NCBI GenBank assembly: GCA_004380135.1
Contig: QXCR01000122.1
Coordinates: 24,482-88,481, forward strand
From: Stemphylium vesicarium
Taxonomy: Eukaryota > Ascomycota > Dothideomycetes > Pleosporales > Pleosporaceae
Direction: 5' to 3'
DNA length: 64,000 bases
A program made the position numbers and the translations under genes. Below the pieces are notes generated by a model that saw nothing but the letters and a program-made list of their open reading frames with translations, was not told the DNA's origin and ran no database searches. This document shows, in pieces, positions 45,964-57,256 of this stretch. Position 1 is the first letter of the stretch. Every line of letters begins with the position of its first letter.

Positions 45964-48753
45964 TCAGTCGTCTAGATCATCGGTGCCTGCAACGTTAAAT
46001 TTTTTTCGACCACCTTCTGTAAGGCGTTGGAGAGCGACCTTGTTGGCCTGTGCCCCAACCTTCTGCTGCATCTTCTCAAGCTCCTTCTCGGGATCATCGG
46101 ATTCGGTCTCAGCGAAAGCAAGAACCAAACGACGACCCAACAAGTGAGTGTTCTTCAGCGCGTTCATGGCGTTGACAGCATCGCGTTTCGTGGTAAACTC
46201 CGCGAAACCGAAACCACGTGACGATGCATCGAACTTTTTCGGCACTCTCACGGACCGAAGTTGACCGTAAGGGGCGAAAAGAGCGCGAACATCCTTCTTC
46301 TGTGGCTATTATTAGTATGCGCTTTGTCAAAAAAGTGAAAGAGGGATCTTACGCTCGCTTCAAAGGGCAAGTTCTTGATGATGATCTTGGTGCTTGCCGC
46401 CTTCTTTGCCGCATCCTCGTTGCGGCGCTCTTCCGCTGCGTCTGCACCCCGGTGGGAAGCCTTGATCTGCAGCTTGTGTCCTTCCAGATCATGTCCATCC
46501 ATAGCGCGCAAAGCCGCCGTTGCAGCTTCGGGGCTGTTGAATTCGACAAAGCCGAAGCCCATGGACAGCATGCCTCGGTGAGGATCCATCTTGGTCTTGA
46601 CCTTCGCGCTACGGAAACCAGAGAGGGGTTTGAAAGCCTCGGTGAGACGCTCTGTTGACGTTGAGAAGTTGAGGTTTCGCACATACAATGTAGCGGTGTT
46701 GGATGCCTCGGGTTCTGGAACGTCGACGAGCAGGTCCGTCGCGGTAGGCTTCGCAGAAGGCTGCGCTGAGACTGATGGCGTCATTTGCACAAAGTTGGTT
46801 GCCACACCTTCCTTGAACAGATCTTTGGGCGCCTTCTCAAGGTACAGAATAGAGTCTTTCATCTTCCGGTACGACAAAGACATGAATGCAGTCTTAGCTT
46901 GCGCTACGTTGGAAAACTCAACAATCGCAGTCATTCCGGTAGGTGGCATCAAGAACTTCGTCACGGTGCCATGGTCCTCAAACAGCTTGCGGAGCTCATC
47001 AGCTGTGACAGTGTGAGGGACATTCTTGACGAGGATAGCGAGGTCACCTTTTGCACTCCTTTGAAATGCCTCAAGGTCAACGCCATGCTGAGCAAAGTAT
47101 GACTTTGTCTCTTGGATGATGTGGGTCTCAGCGTGTGCCTGTTTGACAGCGGCATCCGAAGAGGTAGGATCAAGCAACTCAGATTTGCTGATACCCATAC
47201 GACTTGCAATGGTGGACATGACCGCATCGGCGTTCAAGTAGAGCGAGTTCCAGTTGAATGTAGCCTTGACAGCGTTCTGCTTTCTCCTGATCTCCTTCTG
47301 CTTCTTGAGAGGCAGCTTCGAGATCTCATATTCATCGAGCTTGGTGTCTTTCTTTGCTTTCGCAGAGATGATGTGGAGGAGGCGGCCCTGGAAGATGGTG
47401 TTGTCGTTGTCAAGGTATGCTTCGACTGCGTCGTTTGGATTCTCGAATTGGACAAACGCGAAGCCCTTGCCTTTGCCGTCGGCCTTCTTCAAGGGTACAT
47501 GAACCTGTTCTAGTCAGCAAGAGCTCGTTGGGATGATTAAAAATCTCGACGAGAAATTTTTGCCGCTATCAGATAAGAAAGACATCTACTAAAATACTTT
47601 CGAAGGTCACTTCAAATGCCGAAGCATCAGTTGTCCCTATCTTCAAATTCATCATTGCATGGGCGGGGTAAGAAAGAAAAGGTAGTTACTTACTTCCTCA
47701 AGAGGTCCATGTTTAGAGAACTGTTCGCGAATTTCGTCTTCTGTGACCTCGTAATGCAGATTTCGAAGGTACAGTCGACCAGTTTCGCGGATTTTGTCCT
47801 CTTCTTCAGGCGCGGCTCCCTGGGGATGTTCTACCTCAGGTTGTGGCTGTTCCGGCTGCGCCTCAACAACTACAGGCACTGCCTCAGCCGCTGTGTGAGT
47901 CTGTAGTGTAGGCGCTTGCGGGGCTGATACGCTGGCTGTGAGATCTTCGTCATCTTCGACTAGCTCCAAAACTCTGTTCGTTCTCGACCGTAGCCAGTCG
48001 ACATCAGAAACAGGTCCTTGTTCAGCAGCGGGCGCTTCCTGGACGTCTTCCATTGCTTCACCAGCATCTACCGCACCAGTATCCGTGTCTGTTGTGGGCT
48101 TTTCGGCGGTAGGCGGCTGTGCTGGCGCTGGCGCTGGCGCTGGCGCAGCTGTGGTTTCCGCCGCAACCTTGGGCTTCTTCGAGATGACTTGGTACTCGTT
48201 GTCGCTCTCGTCTCCTGGCACAGCAACCTCAGGCACAACCTGATGCTCAACGGCAGCAGCTGGCTCGACAATCTGACTCTCGCCGTTGGCCCAAATACTG
48301 TTCTTGGAAGGTGGCTGATAGACCTCCAAGAACTCCTTCAGCTTCGGGTCCTGTTCGGCTTCGTCTCGCTTACGCTTGAGCTCATTCTCTTGTCGTGGCA
48401 GCGGTCTGTATTCGTCGTTTACAGGGGCGCTCGCCTCAAGCTTCTGTTGCCGTCGCGACTTTGGTAGTTCCTTGTCGGCGATCTGCGCAAATTAGCCCCG
48501 CTCGTCGCCGTTGCGATGGCAATGTACATACCGGACGAGCAATCTCTGCATAGATCTTGGTGAGCTTGATAAAAGTCTTATTGAAGTACTTGACAGCCTT
48601 CTCAGCGTCCTCGGGCGTCTTATAGCCGACGTAGCCTATCCGCCGTTGCGGGAAGCACTTGACGTCGGTGATGGGAAATCGACCAAAGTGCTTGCGCATG
48701 TCATCTTCGCCAAACTTGGGCGGCAGAGACCGAATGAATATGCGTGACGACAT
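45964..48753 (-). CDS. MRD1: Multiple RNA-binding domain protein 1 (rRNA processing)
   Basis: Four exons, 48753-48532, 48482-47694, 47504-46353 and 46299-45964, with introns of 49, 189 and 53 nt, 832 residues, as usual for fungal Mrd1. Five RRMs are visible in order: RRM1 from the start (MSSRIFIRSLPPKF ... RIGYVGYKTPEDA), RRM2 after a long acidic linker (GRLYLRNLHYEVTEDEI ... KGFAFVQFENPNDA), RRM3 (AILVKNVPHTVTADELRKLF), RRM4 (TLYVRNLNFSTSTERL ... GFGFVEFNSPEAA) and RRM5 (KIIIKNLPFEASKKDV ... RGFGFAEFTTKRDA). The linker between RRM2 and RRM3 contains the conserved basic stretch LPLKKQKEIRRKQNAVKATF. Mrd1 binds pre-rRNA and the U3 snoRNA region and is needed for 18S maturation in the nucleolus. 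It shares a short divergent promoter with the dynein light chain gene. Confidence 0.93.
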
Positions 48754-49036
48754 GCTGCTGAGGTGTGAATGAGCCCTGGCCTGCTTAGCCGTGGGATGTT
48801 GGAAGTGAACGCGGCGGATGCACCAAAGTTCGCGAGAAAAAAGTTGATGCAGTTCGGCACTAGTGCACTAGCGGGAGCTCGGGCCAGCAGCTTAAGGCCG
48901 CGCGCGCGCCTACTCAAACACTGACACACGCCTTGCAACCAAAGCATAGCTTCACAACCTCCACCATAAGACTTCAAACTCCTCCAAAAGACCAATACCT
49001 TAATCTCTACTTGTGTAATACATACAAACCGACATC
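48754..49036. promoter_or_regulatory. Bidirectional promoter between MRD1 and dynein light chain
   Basis: Only 283 bases separate the two start codons. The interval contains a perfect 12-bp palindrome CTAGTGCACTAG at 48860-48871, a (CG)n-rich patch near 48896-48908 and CT-rich leader sequence before the dynein gene. No TATA box is evident. Shared regulation is inferred from geometry only. Confidence 0.6.
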
Positions 49037-49664
49037 ATGGCCAGCGAGAAGTCCGATACCCACAAGCAGGATGGTAAGGCCCTTTTGTTTGTGACGGGCA
49101 CCTTTGCCAAAGCACGAGCTAACATGAGTTGCAGCTCAGATCAAGTCGGCCGACATGGTACGGGATCTGTCATGATATTTTCCCCGCAGGCTTCCTAACA
49201 CGTGTAACAGAGCGAAGAGATGCAGCAAGAGGCCATCGAAGTCGGTGAGTTGTTTCCGCTCCACATCCGGCTGACCGCAACGCTGACATCTCATAGCACA
49301 GTCGGCGATGGAGCAGTTCACCATCGAGAAGGTGGGTCCATTTGTCCACTTGGCCCAAGACCATCTCTGGGCCTTCGACTAACGTTTGATATGTAGGACA
49401 TTGCCCAGTACATCAAGAAGGAGGTAAGGAACATAGCCTTGTCAATCATCGGGAGCGCGCGCTAACGCCTGTATAGTTTGACAGCAGGAAGGGTGCTACA
49501 TGGCACTGCATCGTGGGCCGCAACTTTGGAAGCTTCGTTACTCACGGTATGTTGTTTATTACGGACATGGGACTGCGACACTCTCTAACTCCGTATTAGA
49601 AACGAAGCACTTTATCTACTTCTACCTCGGGCACTGCGCGATCTTGCTCTTCAAGACCCAGTAG
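49037..49664 (+). CDS. Dynein light chain, LC8 type
   Basis: Seven very short exons, all with good GT-AG borders and matching phases: 49037-49073, 49135-49157, 49211-49244, 49297-49331, 49397-49423, 49477-49546 and 49600-49664, giving 96 residues. The product contains IKSADMSEEMQQEAIE, IEKDIAQYIKKEFD, GATWHCIVGRNFGSFVTHE and FIYFYLGHCAILLFK, matching LC8 along its whole length apart from a short N-terminal extension. LC8 is a homodimeric hub that binds dynein intermediate chain and many TQT-motif partners. Every exon is needed: removing any leaves the LC8 fold incomplete. It is divergent from MRD1. Confidence 0.95.
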
Positions 49665-50687
49665 ACTCGTAGCTTTAGGTTCAGGTACCATCGGCCATTT
49701 GCGATTCACATTTTGTCTCACCGCCAAAGGAATGCTTCGCGTTTCCTGAGCAAAGGTGTTCGTCTCTTTCCAAGTCAAGGCTTATGTTGGTGCTTGATTG
49801 GCTTTGAATGTAAACCTGAGGGCCTATGTCTTCCTTCCGGTATACTTCATTGTCTTTCCAACAGGGTGCGGGGGGTTTTCTGCGATTCGATGGCGTCCTA
49901 TCATGAAGACACGATGAGGTCGCCACATTTCAACTTTAACGACTGCCACGAGTCTCCTTCTTTCCACAAAAGTGGCTTTGGAGGCTAACCGATCGATACC
50001 ACAATGAAGCGTTTGTGCTTGTAATTCTACCCATTGACCGGCCAGACGTGGTGATGAGAATGATCATGTGACCGTCGACCGCTGCGCATCCTCCGCATGC
50101 ATAGACGGGCGTTGCTATCTGGAAGATCCGTTGCTATCTAAATGACTCTCGATGCGAAGAATTGCAGCCAGGTAGAAGACATGGGAACTGCAAGTAATTC
50201 CCGACATTCCCGAGGTCACGCTGCACATCCCCAGGTCCGCAATTGCGCTGCGGCGGCCTCAGCCGCTAACCCCCGGGGGCCAGATGGAGCCATCTCCGCC
50301 AAGTGTGGCTGAGGGCGCGTCTGTGATGACGCAGCCCTGCTCGGCGCCAATACCCAAGTGTCAACCAGAAACATACAGAAGAAGCCCGACAACGCCGCAA
50401 CGCCTCACCGTACCACCCGCAAACTACCTCTTAAGCAATCTTCGGATCCATCGGTCTACCTCGCGCGACATTTAAACCTTCCTGTCGATTTACGAACATC
50501 TACCTACGAACAAACGCGCCTACCTTCAACGCCGCTTGTCGCACGTACACATAGACGCGCGCGCAATCACTCCACCGCATCCGCAGCTTGTCAACGACGC
50601 CGATACGCTCTCTGCCACCAACATCAGAAAAACAAGCTACATATACCGGAGAAAGCACAGCACTACCAGCGCTCATAATCCACCACA
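49665..50687. other. Intergenic, nothing coding seen
   Basis: 1 kb between two plus-strand genes. The last 300 bases are C/A-rich leader sequence before the zinc-ribbon gene. Open frames here lack motifs. Confidence 0.5.
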
Positions 50688-51139
50688 ATGTTCTTCTTCT
50701 TCACCTGCGGAACACACAGTACGTCTCTCCCTCACTCCACTCTCCCACGCCTCTCGCCCCCAAACTCCCACCCAAAAACCCACACTAACACCCCCACCCA
50801 GCCTTCACATCCAAGCTCAGCGGCGCCGAGCACATAACCGTACAATGCCAAAACTGCGGCAACTTCAGCGGCCGCGTCATGAAGCGCTGGGAATGGTTTA
50901 CCTTTTGCTTCATCCCCGTGATACCGTTTTCGCTCAAGCCCTACAAGGAGGTCGGATGCCATATCTGTAACTTTTGGCAGGATATCAAGTATCGTCCGGA
51001 TGTTCAGCAGCAGATTGGTCAAGGTGGTGGTGCGGCGGCAGCACATGGACAGCAGGGCGGTGCGGTCATGATGGGTGGGAACGGTGGACCTGGGGGTCAT
51101 GGACCGCCGCCACCGCAGGGGGTGCCGCAGTATAAGTAG
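50688..51139 (+). CDS. Small zinc-ribbon protein
   Basis: Two exons, 50688-50718 and 50802-51139, with an 83-nt intron (GTACGT...CACCCAG), 122 residues. Exon 1 encodes MFFFFTCGTH and the spliced frame continues with TFTSKLSGAEHITVQ. Two CxxC pairs, Cys26/Cys29 (VQCQNCG) and Cys63/Cys66 (GCHIC), form a zinc-ribbon knuckle around a conserved hydrophobic stretch (WEWFTFCFIPVIPFSLKP) characteristic of the fungal zinc_ribbon_15-type proteins. The C-terminal 45 residues are Gly/Pro/Gln-rich and disordered. Function unknown. It is convergent with the large hypothetical gene that follows. Confidence 0.8.
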
Positions 51140-51648
51140 TGGGGTGGTGGTGGTGCCTTGGATGTGTTATGAGGCGTTTGGGCTGGGTGTCGAGGCATGG
51201 CGTATGTGCAGCGGTGGACGATACCAGTAGGGTATGGGAGGAAGCAGGCGTTTCTTCCCTTGGCTGTCTTTTGGGACTTTTGAATCGCGCAACGGGCGTT
51301 TGGGTCTTCTCACTTATCAGATACCATACCTTTTCCTTGTCACGTCTTATTGAAAAACGCCCCTTGTAATAATCCAACAACTATTAATTTTCATGAGCTA
51401 TGAACCATGTTATCAAGGCCTTGCAACGTCTATCCTTGGTGATCACATGTAAACTATGAAATGAATTCTCGAGAACATACATTGCTGATTGGACTACTAC
51501 GAAACCTTCTACCTCCTAACCCAATGACCCCTCCTGCCTACGGGCCTTCCAACGATACCTATTCTATACTGTACAAAGACTGCGTAAGCTCCAAGCCTCC
51601 AAAGCCTCAAGACCCCAAAAGCATATGCTCGTTATACCCTAATAGCAA
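51140..51648. other. Convergent 3' flanks
   Basis: A G-rich then AT-rich 3' flank; nothing coding recognised. Confidence 0.5.
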
Positions 51649-54399
51649 TCAATCTCCCCTCATACATACCACTACCTCTCTCTGCTCCTCAGCTTCCCCT
51701 GCTTCCGACTTCTCCCTCTTATTCATCGGACTTCCATCTCTGTTCCCACCGAAAGTGCCCTGTCTCTTGCGCTTAATCGTGGGCTCGAAGTCGCTCGCCG
51801 TCGGATTGAGCAAGGTCGTACCACTGAGTTCTGAATTCGTCTTCGCGCCACCCAAAGCTTGCGCAAGTTCCGGCCCCATACCCGTGGTGTCGATTTGGTG
51901 ATCAAAACTACCGAGCTCTTCTCCAAGAGCACTGAAGAGTTGTCTCTCGAGACGGCCGGTGCTGTCGATGCTAGATAGTGAAACACCCGTCCTGTGGTTG
52001 GGCTTGAACGGGGAAAGCTTGTTATTATCCATCGACGCGTTGGTGTCCAGACTTGGGTCGATGGCATCAACATCGATGATTTCCACTAGCCCGGGGATAT
52101 CTTGTTGGGTGTTGTATGCGGCCTTGTTCTGCTCCTTCGATATAGGCCTGTGAGCCATTCGTGCTTCAGTACTGATTGCCGGCAGTAAGCTCTGGTCATG
52201 GCGATTCGCTTGTTCTGACAGCTTTGGTGAATCAGAAGCCAAACCTTCCTTTCTGCTCCTTACATTGACATTGGAAGGGCCATGGGCTGAGCTGAATTTG
52301 CCGGGCTCAGCAGCTGGGGGTGGTGCTTCGCTTCGATTGAAACGATACATGCTTGAGTGTGACGAAGACGGATCTCTCATGGAGACATCAGAAGTGGTCG
52401 TCGGGAGCCTCGGAACAAAGGGATTTGGTGTCGGCACACGATTGGCGTGAGGAAAGGGTGTTGGTAACCGTGACTGGGATGGATGGCAATTCTCCTTGTT
52501 ACTTGAGATGGACGGGTGATACATTGTGGGTGTTTTATCATTCATTGCGTCCTGTAAGAACTGTTTGTTTGGCGATTGCTTATTGGAGGCGTTCCGTAGG
52601 GCGCTGTTGAAGTCTGTGTACGAATTTTTGCGAGCTAAAGCTGCCGAAGATGGACGATTCATTGGCGGAATTGGTCCAGTTCTGGGTGGAAAGTAAGCAT
52701 GAGCAGTCGGTGGCCGACCAACGTGCTCATGTCGCTGGGCACCGGACTCATACGAAAGCTCACGGTCTCGCTTTGGTGGACTCATAGCTTCGATAATTTG
52801 TCCCAGTTGGTCTTCCCGAAGCGTGACGAGTAACTGCTTCTCCCTCTCCTTCCTTGGGCGATCGTTCCAATCCATACCATCGCTCTGGCCGTATCGTGAT
52901 ATGTTTCGCATCCATGGCGGACCATTGAGCGATGAGTTCGACGCGTATGTATAGTCGGGCATGGTATAGTCGCCTGTTGAGCCTGATGTTGTCCTCTTTG
53001 TTGACCAGGTGTCCATGCTGATGTCATCGGCGCTGTCCCCGAGTGAACTGAAATTTTCGTCCCATATACCAGCCTGACCATTACAAATGGGACCCATAGG
53101 CTGTTTCGAAAAGTGGGAGATGGGTGGCAAATGTGCATTAGGCCTTCGATTGAGCTCAGTTTCGCGTGGCCTAGCCGACATGGGCTTTGAGCTTTGCGCC
53201 AGCGGCGACTGCATGTGTATATCTCCACCAAAAGTATGTGCCTTAGGGGTCCAAGATCCTGTCGGGGATGTCTGGTGGAATAGCTTGTCGCGATCGAATG
53301 CGCTAGGAAGGTAAAGTGGATTTCGTATCGGCCACGAAATGCCAGCCTGATCTAGCACGTCTGCCTATCATTAGTATATGGGACCCGATATACTCTACGC
53401 AATGCTACATACCCTTGGGAGCGTGTTGAAACGAGAAGCAAACGAGATCGTTGCTGATACCAAGGTCCATGTTCCCGGGACTGGCCGTCTTGCTAATTAG
53501 TTGTTCCGACAACATGATCCTTATGCGCCCGTGAGGATCGCGGGCATCCCATGCGTTCTGCATTAGAGTCTGTTTGTGAAATGGCGGAAACTCAAGGCAC
53601 GGTTTCCGCTGGCTCGTAGGGTGGTCGGTAAAGGTGAGTGACCTTTTCTCGTGCGCTTTACGACTGTCAGCTCTTCACGCCGTCAGTGCTTACTTTGGAA
53701 TGACGTACCAATCTCTTGCGGCCATTTTGAGGCCAGATCGAAGAATCCACGGCTATGCCAGTCAGCATATAGCCCTTCTGCTCGTTGTCGGAAGCATGTG
53801 ACCCACAAAACTCTGGCCCCATCGACAATGACCTGAACCGCGTATACCACCTTCTGGTTGGCTTTGCGCCGTGACTCTATGAGTGCGGAAGCTTTCGATA
53901 TTACACCCCATGAGTGAACTGAGATACGAAATGGTGTTGATGGCGGTAGGGAGCTGATGTAGCAAGTTAGGGTGGGCAGCTGATGCCCATCTTGAAGGTG
54001 TCAGTATGAGGTTCGTTGGTCAATGGTATGGACGTCAAGGATATTATAGAGGCACAACTCACATTCCTCTGGTGAGACGTAGCAAGTTGTCTTGAACTCC
54101 TGTATGGGAACGTGTGAGTCTTTGGGGAATAGAATCACGTCCCAGTCGTCGTAACGCATGGCAGGCGTGCGATTGCTGCTGTTCAAATCCAAAAGAGCAG
54201 CAAGCAAGCGCCAGTTGTGGTGGAGGTGAAGTGTTTGGGAGGGGACAGAAGACGCGTCACTGCATCTGGTGCTTACCAGAATCACGGGCTCAGAGACCGA
54301 ACGCCCGAGTGGTGGTTTTGGGGAAGGAACGAATGCTGTCACGTCGCGACCCACCCAATGACGACCCACTACCTCTAATCGCTTCTTATGATGCCGCAT
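51649..54399 (-). CDS. Large hypothetical protein with conserved N-terminal domain
   Basis: Four exons, 54399-54063, 53990-53709, 53655-53413 and 53360-51649, with introns of 72, 53 and 52 nt and matching phases, up to 857 residues. The start is uncertain: ATG at 54399 opens the frame, but an in-frame ATG at 54159 (MRYDDWDVILFPK) lies closer to the structured part. The N-terminal 260 residues read as a folded beta-rich domain (VPIQEFKTTCYVS, LPTLTCYISSLPPSTPFRISVHSW, YAVQVIVDGARVLWVTCFR, LYADWHSRGFFDL), reminiscent of DUF7918-type fungal domains. The remainder is disordered, Ser/Pro/Asn-rich with basic patches (RKEREKQ, IKRKRQ, MNKREKSE) suggesting the nucleus. I do not recognise a function. 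Confidence 0.7.
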
Positions 54400-54876
54400 T
54401 TGCCTAACCTGGTAGCCGGGATATGTGACGAGGTTGCACGAGCGATGTGATAGTCAAGCTTGGGAAACATGCAAATTGCAACAGGAAATGTTTCGTACAA
54501 ATAATTCATATTGAAAAACAAATCCCGGTGGGATAGAAGATAATCGCCTTATAGCTACCTTGTTTTTCAAAGCACCGGCCTAGGCACTAATAAGCCATAG
54601 CATGCAACGCACATGCTGGCCATCAAAGGCGCATCCTCACGACAAGAGCCTACCTCAAGCTCCCGTCATGGCACGATGAATATAGCACTCGTAAAATCTT
54701 TCTCCTGCGCATGGGTATACCGTAATACTGTATGCGCCGGACGCCCTGCTAATATACTGTGATCCCAAGTCCAAAAAGCAATCTGCATGCATTGTAGCAA
54801 AGTGACTCCTTAACTCCGTGCTAACCCAGCAAACAGTATAGTATGCGCGTACGGCCGATGCAAAATGATAGGCCGC
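54400..54876. other. Intergenic, nothing coding seen
   Basis: Upstream of the hypothetical gene and downstream of the RRM gene (both minus strand). Confidence 0.5.
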
Positions 54877-57256
54877 CTAATGCGAAGGAGGGAATTGTTG
54901 CGAGAAGGCATTGTATTCGGAAGAACCAAGCCCGAGGCTGTTGGGGTCGTTGGATTGAGGCGACATGAGGCGATTGTATGCCCCAAAACTGGCTGAAGCT
55001 CCAGCCTGACCGTACTGGGCGCCGCTTGCCCCGCCGTTATGGTTACCCGCTTGGTCCGGCGAGAGGGGAGATGCGACGGATGTGTTCTGGCCGCTCCGTG
55101 GGCCCCCGAGGCTGTTCGCCGTGGGCGGGTAAGGCGGAGGCATCGAAGCCTGCATGGGGAGAACACTGCGCACGGCAACATTAGCAATACGTCCTGCAAG
55201 TTTTGACAAGGCAACAAACCATGCACACGCCAACTAAATATTGGACACGCACACGAAAAAAACATACTAGAATGCACGTTGAACAGAACATTGGACGAAT
55301 CAAACAAGCAAGCAAGCAAGTAAGCACGCAACAAAACACGCGGAAAATAGAAGAATCGTGTGATTGGAATGATAGCCAATCCTGCTAGTAGCAGAGCGCA
55401 CCCGTAAAAGAAAGGCATTCGACAGAAAGCAGCACCCGACCCATGCATGACTAGCTACATCCCATAGATGCTCCCCGAAAGAAGAGTAGCACGCTCTGAA
55501 AGAAAAGTCTGAGTGGGAGAATGGATGGCCTGTTATACAAAGACTCCCCTCTATGGCCCTCCAGCAAGATGGTGTCGTCAGAAGAAGTCGAGAACTTTTG
55601 GAGAACCGCCCGTTATAGAACTAAAGACCAAATCGCTCGAAATTCGTCATGCCGAGTCATGAAAGGGGTCATTGCAGTAAAGCCAACGGGATGAACCATG
55701 AATGAAGCGCCGTGCAAGCAATACAGAGGGAAAGAATGCGCTTACTGGAGGAAAGTTAGTATCAACAGGTAAGATATGTGGATGGGAGGTGCAAGCAAAG
55801 GCTCAACCGCTGAGGGGTTTCACAACTTGGCCTACACCTCGGGACAGACTGTCATCTTACCTTCATCATCGGACCGTAACCGCCACCGCCGCCACCGTAG
55901 GGGTGTTGCGGAGGCATGCCCATTCCTGGGCCGAACGGCACTGGTGGAGGTGGCGCAGGGCGGTATGGGGTGCCAGCTGGGCCGGAGTTGTTCTGGGAAC
56001 GACCCCAGCTGAGACGCACACGAGAGTTGCCGATCGGGTAGCCTTGCATCTGGTTGATGGCCATCTCTGCGGCGTGGCGCTGGACGAACTGGACGAAGCC
56101 GCATCCCTTGCCTGGGGGAATCTTAACGTAAGTGATTTCACCGAAGCCCTGGAAGAAAGAGCGGAGCTCATCCTCGGTGACATAGCCGGAAAGGCCACCG
56201 ACGAAAACCGTGGTGTTGTTAGGGTCAGTGAACTGGTTCATGGGCTGAGGAGCGCCATAGTAGTTGCCCATTGGGGGAGCACCCATGGAGTACATGCCCA
56301 TGTTGGGGCCGCCTGGACCTTGGGGCATGCCCATTCCACCGGGACCGCCGGGACCACCACTCTTGTTCTTGGGGGTAGCAGTGCTGATGCGCATGGGGCG
56401 GTTACCACAGTATACGCCCTGCATCTCAGTGAGGGCCTTTTGCTGGTCCTCCTCGCTGGCGAATCGAACGAAACCGTATCCGCGGGACATGCCACTGATG
56501 GGGTCGGACATGATCTTGGCGGATTTGGTGGAGGGGTACTTGTTCTGGAAGAGTTGAACGAGGACGAACTCGGTTACTTCTGGACCCAAGTCTCCGACGA
56601 AGATGCTGAATTCGGGACCACGCTCATCGCGGCTACGGTGGCTGTTAGCAATCGTCATGGCTTGGGGGAGGTCGGGTGAGACTTGCCTCCTGTCGGCGAG
56701 CCCGCCACCAGAGGCCCAGTTCAGCTTGAATGGGCGGGTGGAGTTGGGGATTACTTGTCCGTTGAGACTCAGGGCCTTTGCGGCAGCTTCAGGGCTCGAG
56801 AAGTCGACGAAGCAATATCCAGCATTACTGCTGTGCGGTAGTTAGCCTGGAGACTTTCTGATGTGGTATCCCCGTGCTTACCCGGAGAACTTGTCACGGA
56901 TCATCTTGACGTTGACTGTCTCGCCCATGTTGTACCAAATGCTGCGGACAAAGTTCTCGTCGATCCAAGGCTCGAGTTCACCCATCCTGGCCTCTGTTAG
57001 CACGATGCGCCTTGCCCGATATCACCCAGGCTTTTTGCGCGCGCGCGTGGACTCACCAGAGAGTCGTCTTTCCGGAGCCCTGGCCTTGACCGTCGCCACC
57101 AGCGCTGCCTGGAGGGCCCATGTTGCCCTGGGGTGGGAAGCCGTTGCCGGAAGTGTCCATGGGCTGGCCCATGTCGCCGGGCTGCGGGGTCGGGTTGTTC
57201 ATGTCGCCCTGGGGGGGGCCTTGGAACTGGTCGGCGTAGCCGTTGTTGAAAGACAT
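54877..57256 (-). CDS. Three-RRM mRNA-binding protein, Csx1/Nam8-like
   Basis: Four exons, 57256-57057, 56986-56882, 56830-55861 and 55149-54877, 515 residues, with introns of 70, 51 and 711 nt. After a Pro/Gly/Gln-rich start (MSFNNGYADQFQGPPQGD), RRM1 is split by introns (TTLWMGELEPWIDENFVRSI, then NAGYCFVDFSSPEAAAKAL). RRM2 (FSIFVGDLGPEVTEFVLVQLF ... RGYGFVRFASEEDQQKAL) and RRM3 (TTVFVGGLSGYVTEDELRSFF ... GCGFVQFVQRHAAEMAI) lie in exon 3. RNP1 and RNP2 motifs are intact in all three. A Pro/Gly-rich tail follows. This layout matches Nam8/Ngr1/TIA-1-type proteins and S. pombe Csx1, which control mRNA stability or splicing. The last intron is unusually long; retaining it would end the protein two codons after MMK (VR, stop). 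Confidence 0.83.

Noticed and set aside
46218..46658. Plus-strand frames of 140-150 codons opposite MRD1
   Set aside because: Antisense shadows of well-supported RRM exons.
54810..55448. 212-codon minus-strand frame with Cys/Leu-rich N-terminus
   Set aside because: It overlaps the last exon of the Csx1-like gene in another frame; its translation is leader-like and the overlapped exon fits the RRM gene by phase and composition.
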